This document shows positions 22,813-27,534 of a stretch of DNA of 27,534 nucleotides, in pieces (positions within the stretch are counted from its first letter, which is position 1; the number at the start of each line of letters is the position of its first letter). The notes under the pieces were generated by a model. It was not told where the DNA came from, did no database searches, and was given only the letters and a program-made list of their open reading frames with translations. This stretch comes from a virus: positions 1-27,534 of IMG/VR virus record IMGVR_UViG_3300024518_000182. One strand, 5' to 3'. A program made the position numbers and the translations under genes.

Positions 22813-23333
22813 AAAAAAACCAAAGAACTTTGAACTTGATCTGCTGACATCTTCTTCATTTGTTCTGCTCTTATTGTTATGTCTCCATCATAAGCCTTTA
22901 TTGTATAAGCTGAGCCATTTCTTTCTTTAATCGGCCTAAATAGGACAGCCATTAACTCAGGCATATTCTTTTCTATTCCGTTCTTTATAAAAGTCTCTAT
23001 GTCTGCATACTCCCCTAAAGTAATATCGTCTAAATTAGGGTGCATACCATATTCAACTCCATCTATTTCAATTATCTTTTTTAAAGTCGTGTCCTGTTTA
23101 CTTTGTAACTCAGCTATCTTACCCATTATAACAGCCACATCTCTTAAAGACAATTCCTTTACTAAGTCTTTAGGCATATCAGATAAAGCCGCTATTGTTT
23201 CTTCTGCTTGTTTAGTCTTGCTTCCTGTTTCAAGGTCTACAATCTTAAGCCATTTTTCAAGCGTTACATCTGACCAAGAGTCAATAAGATTATAAGTTTC
23301 TTGCTTTCCTTCCTTTTTTACTTTAACTCTCAT
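22692..23333 (-). CDS. Tail assembly chaperone, first product (gpG-like)
   Basis: A 213-residue, mostly helical protein: MRVKVKKEGKQETYNLIDSW, then LEKWLKIVDLET, a middle ELSLRDVAVIMGKIAELQSK, GVEYGMHPNLDDITLGEYAD and KNMPELMAVLFRPIKERNG, a region seen in many Bacteroidetes phage tail chaperones. The last part SLVFFWSLGNELLKILPLYL follows the family's F-W-x-L-x-x-E-L pattern. Such chaperones coat the tape measure during tail assembly and leave before maturation. A nine-T run at codons 172-175 sits where a -1 shift would join it to the downstream domain. The gene directly follows terL and precedes a tail terminator-like gene. Confidence 0.8.
   Translation of the reverse strand: MRVKVKKEGKQETYNLIDSWSDVTLEKWLKIVDLETGSKTKQAEETIAALSDMPKDLVKELSLRDVAVIMGKIAELQSKQDTTLKKIIEIDGVEYGMHPNLDDITLGEYADIETFIKNGIEKNMPELMAVLFRPIKERNGSAYTIKAYDGDITIRAEQMKKMSADQVQSSLVFFWSLGNELLKILPLYLMERTQEIAKELQTETLPKGGDGSE
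22811..22819 (-). other. Nine-T slippery run for -1 frameshift
   Basis: The coding strand reads GTT TTT TTT TGG from 22820 to 22809. Slipping back one base after the second TTT gives TTG GAG TTT and enters the gpGT-like frame. Ribosomal or transcriptional slippage are both possible on this run. Confidence 0.65.
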
Positions 23334-23335
23334 AA

Positions 23336-23351
23336 TATATAATAGAAATAG
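23336..23351 (-). promoter_or_regulatory. Copy of shared TCTATTATATA motif
   Basis: On the minus strand CTATTTCTATTATATA ends 2 bases before the tail chaperone ATG at 23333, downstream of the hairpin that follows terL. Hairpin-motif-start repeats the arrangement seen at 11293. Confidence 0.45.
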
Positions 23352-23412
23352 TTGTTTTTTAGTTTAAAGTTTGTATTATTGCAGAGTTCTTCATATTCTT
23401 TCTTGTTTTGAT

Positions 23413-23443
23413 AAAGGGGTTGCTTATTAGTTGCAGCCCCTTT
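23413..23443. terminator. Hairpin after terL, possibly bidirectional terminator
   Basis: AAAGGGGTTGC (23413-23423) pairs with GCAGCCCCTTT (23433-23443), a stem of about 11 bp with one T-G pair on the plus strand and a 9-base loop. It begins right after the terL stop. The minus-strand T-run is short (CCCCTTTATC), so termination of the terL transcript is plausible but not certain. The pairing is slightly better for a plus-strand RNA. Confidence 0.55.
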
Positions 23444-23444
23444 T

Positions 23445-24755
23445 CTATTGAACGAAATACTTTCCATAGTTTGCATCTATCTCATAATAGCAACGCATAG
23501 CCATAGCGTCAGCGTAATCAGGACTCCTACCTATTATATCTTTTATAGTATCTTTAGGTATTATTTGTAGCTTATTATCTTTATCTGCGTCTTTCATTCT
23601 TACTTGCTCAAGCTCTTCTATGATTTGATTCTTAATAGTAATATCAGGACAATCAATTCCTACCTGTCCTTTGTTAATCAGATCAGATAACTTATAATAG
23701 CATTGTGTCTTTAGGTTTTGATAATTTTCACCTTTTAAAGCTCTAGCATTATTAGTAAATCCAATACATCTTAGGTAGTCTTTAACACCACCACCTACAC
23801 CATCTTCATCTACAATGATATTTCGTAATGGTACTGCCTGTTCTTGTTGTAAAGCTTTTACTTCGTCCACAACCTCGTTTACAGCCGTTTTAAGGATACT
23901 TCTTATCTTTTTAATATATAACCCCTCCCAATATATTATAACTGTTTTATCGCTTCCAAATCGTGCCACATCACAACTTATATATTTGTCACCTAAAACT
24001 CCTTTTTGAGTAAACATATTCAGAATAGCATCATAATCTATAAGACTATCATTAGTTGCATCATATTCCCAATTTCCATAAAGAAGCCTTTGTCTACTTA
24101 GTTCATCAAGCTCTGATAGTTGTTTCTCATAATGCTTACTTATGTATTCATTATCACCTACTAGACTTTGTATAAACTTCCTGTAAGGTCTTATAGTTCC
24201 TTCCTTTGATGGTTTGTAGTATTGAGTATAAGTCCAATTCTTAGCAGGGTTACAAGTCATTAGCATTTTAGGAATGAGTCCGTTCTCATCTAGCTTGTAT
24301 CTAAGTCTTGATCCTACCACATTCTTTGCTTTTTCAGTTACTTGATTTGCTTCATCTATAAAAGCTCCTGTTATTTCTAAAGAACCTAAGCTATCAAAGT
24401 TCCTGTCTGATGGATATAAGAACAAGTCTTTAAGTATTATCTCCGAGCCATTGTAAAAGGTTATCACGTTACTTGATCCATTAAAGGTATAGTCATCACC
24501 ACTCTTTAAGTTCCAAGCCTGACATACTTCAAAGAATGTATTTAGTGTAGTCTTTTTTAAAGCATCTAATTTAGACCTTCCCATTAAGTATCTAGTCTTT
24601 GGATATTGAAGGCACATAGTAATTAAGTAACTGACTCCTACCCAAGACTTGCCGCCACCTGCTGCCCCTCCGAATAAGACCTCTTTAGTTTTATTGTCAA
24701 ACAGATACTTTAAACATTCCTTTTGTGTTCTTGTAAATTCAGGATTAATCTCCAA
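23445..24755 (-). CDS. terL: Large terminase subunit
   Basis: A 436-residue packaging motor protein with all expected motifs: Walker A GGAAGGGKS (29-37), Walker B AFIDEA (131-136), the coupling motif TCNP (167-170), and the RNase H-like nuclease domain with D262 (ISCDVARFGSDKT), D316/E317/D318 (IIVDEDGVGGG) and D413/D416 (SPDYADAMAM). It cuts and translocates phage DNA into proheads, working with the small subunit. The start ATG at 24755 overlaps terS by 11 bases. The motif set is intact, so the protein should be active. Very sure. Confidence 0.96.
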   Translation of the reverse strand: MEINPEFTRTQKECLKYLFDNKTKEVLFGGAAGGGKSWVGVSYLITMCLQYPKTRYLMGRSKLDALKKTTLNTFFEVCQAWNLKSGDDYTFNGSSNVITFYNGSEIILKDLFLYPSDRNFDSLGSLEITGAFIDEANQVTEKAKNVVGSRLRYKLDENGLIPKMLMTCNPAKNWTYTQYYKPSKEGTIRPYRKFIQSLVGDNEYISKHYEKQLSELDELSRQRLLYGNWEYDATNDSLIDYDAILNMFTQKGVLGDKYISCDVARFGSDKTVIIYWEGLYIKKIRSILKTAVNEVVDEVKALQQEQAVPLRNIIVDEDGVGGGVKDYLRCIGFTNNARALKGENYQNLKTQCYYKLSDLINKGQVGIDCPDITIKNQIIEELEQVRMKDADKDNKLQIIPKDTIKDIIGRSPDYADAMAMRCYYEIDANYGKYFVQ

Positions 24756-25083
24756 GATTTATATTGATTTTAATCCTTTCGCCCCCTGAAGTTACATCTA
24801 GTCTATTTGTTTCATTCATTCCACAAATGTTCTTTGCTCCGTGTATTACAACAGAAGGCACTTTATCTTTTATACATTCATAGAATTTAGACATCACAAA
24901 GTCTTTTGCTATTAACTCAACGTCTTTTACTGCTTGAGCAAATACTTCATCTTCTTTTAACCACTTGTAATAGTTAGTTCTTGATAGGTCGCAAGACTTT
25001 AAAGCTGTTGTAACTATCCCTAGACTTCCCTCTAGTGCTTTTAACATTTGCTCCTTTGCTATTTTTGTTCTATTTTGTTCCAT
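24745..25083 (-). CDS. terS: Small terminase subunit
   Basis: A 112-residue protein directly upstream of terL (11-base overlap). Residues about 18-42 form a helix-turn-helix (LEGSLGIVTTALKSCDLSRT, NYYKWLKED), followed by a helical oligomerization part (FAQAVKDVELIAKDFVMSKF) and a C-terminal tail ending IKININLGD. Small terminases bind the packaging start site and load the large subunit. Length and HTH placement fit the family. A 29-codon frame upstream and a hairpin region precede the ATG, so the leader may regulate it or contain the packaging site. Confidence 0.85.
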   Translation of the reverse strand: MEQNRTKIAKEQMLKALEGSLGIVTTALKSCDLSRTNYYKWLKEDEVFAQAVKDVELIAKDFVMSKFYECIKDKVPSVVIHGAKNICGMNETNRLDVTSGGERIKININLGD

Positions 25084-25107
25084 ATTGAAATAAGTTTATT
25101 ATATTTG
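25074..25107 (+). promoter_or_regulatory. Candidate plus-strand Bacteroidetes-type promoter
   Basis: TTTG at 25074-25077 and TATATTTG at 25100-25107 fit the TTTG/TAnnTTTG form with 22 bases between them. It points away from terS into the methyltransferase-terminase gap, opposite to every gene. The -33 box overlaps the terS start codon. Chance matches are not rare in AT-rich DNA. Confidence 0.35.
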
Positions 25108-25131
25108 CTTAATCGTTCTTTATAACTATGG

Positions 25132-25160
25132 TACGATATTAAGCCCATCTTTTTATCGTA
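25132..25160. repeat. Perfect 7-bp inverted repeat
   Basis: TACGATA (25132-25138) and TATCGTA (25154-25160) enclose 15 bases. An extra ATCGT at 25112-25116 could pair with ACGAT (25133-25137) instead, so two exclusive folds are possible. May be an RNA switch or a terminase/packaging recognition site. Confidence 0.5.
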
Positions 25161-25165
25161 TAAAG

Positions 25166-25192
25166 GCATCTCCAAGTGGAGGTGCTTTTTTT
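25166..25192 (+). terminator. Intrinsic terminator, plus-strand orientation
   Basis: GCATCTCC-AAGT-GGAGGTGC (25166-25185) forms an 8-bp stem with one G-U pair when read as plus-strand RNA, followed at once by seven Ts. On the minus strand the same hairpin has a C-A mismatch and only CTTTAT after it. It touches the methyltransferase stop, so it may also end that transcript. Confidence 0.62.
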
Positions 25193-26360
25193 ATATCTTC
25201 TTTGATTTAAGTCCTGTAAATTGTTCCCATCTTTCTATTATTACATCACAATACTTTTCATCTAATTCCATACCATAACATTTTCTATTAAGTTTCTCTG
25301 CTGCTATTAGTGTTGAACCACTACCTAAAAATAAATCTAAAACTAATTGGCTCTTTATACTACCATCCTTTAACCCTTTTTCACAAAGCTCTATCGGCTT
25401 CATTGTTGGATGTAATTCATTTTTAGAAGTTCTTTTAATATCCCAAATATCCATACCATTATTTCCGCCATAAAAATTATGCTCATCCACCCATCCATAA
25501 AAAATAGGTTCATACTTACTCATATAATCACTATTACTTAGAGTATGGTTTCCTTTATTCCATATAACTAACGACCTACATTTTAATCCCACCCTATTTA
25601 AACTGTTATAAAATTTACTTATTCCTAATCTGTAAAAAGTTATATAAAAAGCACCTCTATTAAAATCTTTTATGTTGGTATTTATTTTGTCTAAAAAATC
25701 ATCTCCTGCCTGTTCAGACATTTTATCGTTTTTAATTTTCCCGTGTTTTGCATTATAGCTCTTAGAACCATCTGCGTGAATTCCTCCACTAAAATCCATT
25801 CCATAAGGAGGGTCTGTAAATACCATATCAGCTTTCTCCCCTTTCATTAGTTTAGCAACATCATCTGAGCTTGTACTATCTCCACACATAACTCGGTGTT
25901 CTCCTAACTGCCAAATATCTCCACGCTTTACTTTGCTTTCTTTTACTTCAGGAATTTCGTCATCTTCTATTAGTCCTTCCGTTACTTTGTCATCTTCATT
26001 TTCCCAAACATCTAGTCCCCATTCTGCAAGTTGTACGCTATCCCATTCGTTTGCTAGTATATCCCATTCCCATTCTCCAAATCCTACATTGTCCTTTACG
26101 ATAAACTCTTTCTTTTGTTCTTTAGTAAGTCCTTCAGCTACTTCAATCCATACTTCTTTTAGTCCTGCGTCTTTACTAGCCTTCAGTCGCATATTGCCAC
26201 CTAAGACAATCATATCTTCATCTACGACTATTGGTCTTAGCTTTAACATCTCAGGAAACTCCTGAATAGACTTGACTAGCTTTTTAAACTTATCATTCTT
26301 AATGATTCTTGGATTGCTAGGGTTTCCCTTGACTGTATGTAGCTTAACTTGTTGTTTCAT
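25191..26360 (-). CDS. ParB-like / DNA methyltransferase fusion
   Basis: A 389-residue two-domain protein. Residues 1-115 are a ParB/Srx-like domain (GNPSNPR at 12-18, VLGGNMRLKA at 52-61, where ParB has its GxxR motif). After an acidic linker, residues 145-389 are a beta-class amino-DNA methyltransferase: TDPPYGMDF (DPPY at 183-186, motif IV) and, C-terminal to it, DLFLGSGSTLIAAE (motif I, FLGSGS at 344-349), with HPTMKPIEL between. It probably methylates adenine (N6) or cytosine (N4) on phage DNA to evade restriction or mark it for packaging. The fusion is common in phages; the target is unknown. No restriction partner is visible nearby. Confidence 0.9.
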   Translation of the reverse strand: MKQQVKLHTVKGNPSNPRIIKNDKFKKLVKSIQEFPEMLKLRPIVVDEDMIVLGGNMRLKASKDAGLKEVWIEVAEGLTKEQKKEFIVKDNVGFGEWEWDILANEWDSVQLAEWGLDVWENEDDKVTEGLIEDDEIPEVKESKVKRGDIWQLGEHRVMCGDSTSSDDVAKLMKGEKADMVFTDPPYGMDFSGGIHADGSKSYNAKHGKIKNDKMSEQAGDDFLDKINTNIKDFNRGAFYITFYRLGISKFYNSLNRVGLKCRSLVIWNKGNHTLSNSDYMSKYEPIFYGWVDEHNFYGGNNGMDIWDIKRTSKNELHPTMKPIELCEKGLKDGSIKSQLVLDLFLGSGSTLIAAEKLNRKCYGMELDEKYCDVIIERWEQFTGLKSKKI

Positions 26361-26375
26361 AATGTAGTGTCTTAG

Positions 26376-26392
26376 TATATAATAGAAATTAG
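26376..26392 (-). promoter_or_regulatory. Copy of shared TCTATTATATA motif
   Basis: On the minus strand CTAATTTCTATTATATA ends 15 bases before the methyltransferase ATG at 26360, in the 42-base gap after the CxC protein gene. Confidence 0.42.
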
Positions 26393-26402
26393 TTTTATTT
26401 AT

Positions 26403-26651
26403 TTAAAAGTCCTCATTTATTCCTCTTTCACCTACAAGCTTTTCCTTAGCACCTGCCCAAAGTCTATCACCTTTCTTACTTAAAGACTCCTCAGTTCTTA
26501 TTTGACTAGGCATACCTTCAAGTGGTTCTGAGTCCATATACTTTCCACACTTACAAAGAGCTTCTTTAGTTTCCCAATCTCCGTCAATGTAAACTATTGT
26601 AGCTTTTGCAATGTCTTTAGTGTTTCCACACTTACATTTATATAGTGTCAT
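26403..26651 (-). CDS. Small CxC-type putative zinc-ribbon protein, 82 aa
   Basis: MTLYKCKCGNTKDIAKA opens with C6 and C8, and a second pair follows at C33 and C35 (EALCKCGKYMDSEP), making a compact four-cysteine zinc-ribbon-like unit. The rest is a charged helical tail (LSKKGDRLWAGAKEKLVGE). The ATG at 26651 makes an ATGA overlap with the DUF3310-like gene. Such small phage zinc proteins often bind nucleic acid or act as regulators; the role here is unknown. Confidence 0.68.
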   Translation of the reverse strand: MTLYKCKCGNTKDIAKATIVYIDGDWETKEALCKCGKYMDSEPLEGMPSQIRTEESLSKKGDRLWAGAKEKLVGERGINEDF

Positions 26652-26926
26652 TTCCTTACTCCTGTTGGTGCTAAAGCTCCTGTCCTAGTCTTTGAAGTCA
26701 AGACGTCTAGCTCAAAGTGTAAATGATGTATAGCTTTTCTAATATCTTCAAGCCCTCCGTCTTCGTGCTTGTTCTTTGATCGTAGCAAGTAGGTAACAGC
26801 CGTTCCGATATTATAGCTTAAGTCAAAATTAGACACTACATCTTTAGCCATATAGCCGTTCTTTCCTTTATAGTATTCAGGTATTTCTTTTGTCATAGTT
26901 TCATAGTGGTTAGTTGATATTGGCAT
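26648..26926 (-). CDS. DUF3310-like protein, 92 aa
   Basis: The pattern fits DUF3310 (phage small proteins also called SaV-like): the HY near the start (STNHYETM), a helix (NLSYNIG-type, here FDLSYNIGTAVTYLLRSKNK) and the conserved end GGLEDIRKAIHHLHFELDVL with the D-x-x-K-A motif. The start at 26926 keeps the HY and overlaps the previous gene by 17 bases; a later in-frame ATG (26896) would lose it. Function of the family is unknown, though it often lies near nucleotide metabolism genes. Confidence 0.7.
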   Translation of the reverse strand: MPISTNHYETMTKEIPEYYKGKNGYMAKDVVSNFDLSYNIGTAVTYLLRSKNKHEDGGLEDIRKAIHHLHFELDVLTSKTRTGALAPTGVRK

Positions 26927-27101
26927 CTTCTATTTCTTTTAATAATTGATTAGGAGTATAGATTGTTAGGTTATCATTGTAGTTTTTATATATACAAGTG
27001 AACTCCTCATTCTTCCCTGTTCTCCAAGTCCAAAGAGTTTTAGTTCCTGCATCAATTTGTTCTTTTAAAACCCATTTGATTGTTTTGTATTTTTTAGTCA
27101 T
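26910..27101 (-). CDS. Small hypothetical protein, 63 aa
   Basis: A basic protein starting MTKKYKTIKWVLKEQIDAGT with a tryptophan-rich middle (KTLWTWRTG) and an acidic end. Its ATG overlaps the upstream stop by 8 bases and its end overlaps the DUF3310-like start by 17 bases, so it is inside a tight operon. I recognise no family. Confidence 0.62.
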   Translation of the reverse strand: MTKKYKTIKWVLKEQIDAGTKTLWTWRTGKNEEFTCIYKNYNDNLTIYTPNQLLKEIEDANIN

Positions 27102-27495
27102 TGTATTTATTATATAGTTTTTTTATTCCATCAAAGCAAGTTGAGATACAAGAGCCACAATTAGTTCCTGTTCCATAGTTGGTGTTGTATATCGTGTTGT
27201 ACAGTTCTATCATTTTCTTTTTAGCTGCTACGTTTTTAGCCCTTCCTGTTTTTAAGTCTTTCCACAGGTCTAGGATTTCATCTATAATTTCTTGAGGTAA
27301 GTCATCAGGAGCTTCCATCTCAGTAGTCTTTAACCAATAGCCTTGTGGACACTCCATAGGGGCAATTCGTGCCTTCAGCCTTACGAAACACAAACACCTT
27401 TTACATTGCCCTAATATACTTGAATAGTAAACACATTCCTTACAGATAGCCATTCTATCTTCATAGACTTCATCAGGAACAAAGAACTTATTCAT
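27094..27495 (-). CDS. Cysteine-rich putative zinc-binding protein, 133 aa
   Basis: The first 60 residues carry six cysteines in zinc-ribbon spacing: C18, C21, C31, C34, C36 and C49 (ICKECVYY, QCKRCLCFV, MECPQGYW). A helical segment follows (DLPQEIIDEILDLWKDLKTG, RAKNVAAKKKMIEL), and the C-terminus has another cysteine group (GTNCGSCISTCFDG). The layout is typical of small proteins of unknown role in Bacteroidetes phages (the C-x-x-C, then C-P-x-G-x-W pattern). The ATG at 27495 overlaps the end of the previous, partly visible frame. Confidence 0.72.
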   Translation of the reverse strand: MNKFFVPDEVYEDRMAICKECVYYSSILGQCKRCLCFVRLKARIAPMECPQGYWLKTTEMEAPDDLPQEIIDEILDLWKDLKTGRAKNVAAKKKMIELYNTIYNTNYGTGTNCGSCISTCFDGIKKLYNKYND

Positions 27496-27534
27496 CTAGT
27501 TTCTTTTTAAGTATTTCTCTTACTTTATCTATTG
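27488..27534 (-). CDS. Partial hypothetical protein cut by the window edge
   Basis: A frame enters from the right edge and ends at TAA 27490-27488, encoding the C-terminal IDKVREILKKKLDE. The stop overlaps the start of the next gene by 8 bases, the coupling usual in this region. Only 14 residues are visible, so no family can be given. Confidence 0.4.
   Translation of the reverse strand, partial: IDKVREILKKKLDE

Larger units (their letters stand above)
25113..25192 (+). ncRNA. Possible plus-strand small RNA between methyltransferase and terS
   Basis: A transcript from the candidate promoter would start near 25113 and end in the T7 tract at 25192, about 80 nucleotides. It would hold the hairpin 25132-25160 and a strong terminator hairpin. 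No other plus-strand gene exists here to use that terminator. The RNA would be antisense to the terS leader. Evidence is purely architectural. Confidence 0.3.

Noticed and set aside
22999-23295. Plus-strand 98-aa frame in the tail chaperone gene
   Set aside because: Antisense to a well-supported gene, serine/isoleucine-rich and without regulatory context.
25933-26265. Plus-strand 110-aa frame in the methyltransferase gene
   Set aside because: Very serine-rich antisense shadow of the acidic linker and ParB-like region.

Overview
The window reads as a 27.5 kb piece of a tailed-phage (siphovirus-like) genome whose host is most likely a member of the Bacteroidetes, probably a marine flavobacterium. 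The reasons are low GC (roughly one third by eye), A-rich gene leaders mostly without Shine-Dalgarno sequences, a few matches to the Bacteroidetes TTG/TAnnTTTG promoter form, and many proteins of types I know mainly from flavobacterial and uncultured marine phages (XkdF-type protease, DUF3127, DUF5675, ERF, DUF6712-like connector). Every convincing protein-coding gene is on the minus strand and most junctions are ATGA or TAATG overlaps, so the window is read from high to low coordinates. I see no integrase, repressor, tRNA or CRISPR array.

Layout in transcription order. (1) 27534-26403: small accessory proteins, including two cysteine-rich putative zinc proteins and a DUF3310-like protein. 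(2) 26360-25191: a ParB-like/DNA methyltransferase fusion. (3) 25190-25084: a structured intergenic region with hairpins and a possible plus-strand small RNA. (4) 25083-23445: small and large terminase subunits. (5) 23333-14476: tail module with a tail assembly chaperone pair joined by a nine-T slippery run, a tail terminator-like protein, an HK97 gp10-like protein, large tail/baseplate proteins, a fibre-like protein and the tape measure. (6) 14440-12024: capsid module with XkdF-like protease, acidic scaffold and a major capsid gene whose reading frame is broken by an apparent one-base deletion. (7) 11966-7017: tail tube protein, putative adhesion proteins, portal and head-tail connector. (8) 7017-5244: a lysis-like block of small membrane proteins, a DUF5675 protein, a holin-like protein, a metallophosphoesterase and a 25-residue membrane peptide. 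(9) 5243-5070: a regulatory gap. (10) 5069-1: an early-type replication and recombination cluster with ERF annealing protein, DUF3127 ssDNA-binding-like protein, DnaA-C-like protein, winged-helix protein with internal direct repeats, PD-(D/E)XK nuclease, PP-loop/PAPS-reductase-like protein and NinG.

The strongest unusual signals are the T9 frameshift site in the chaperone genes, the broken capsid frame, a shared TCTATTATATA motif just upstream of five gene starts, the structured gap between methyltransferase and terminase, iteron-like repeats inside the winged-helix gene, and a structural gene order that departs from the usual terminase-portal-protease-capsid-tail order.
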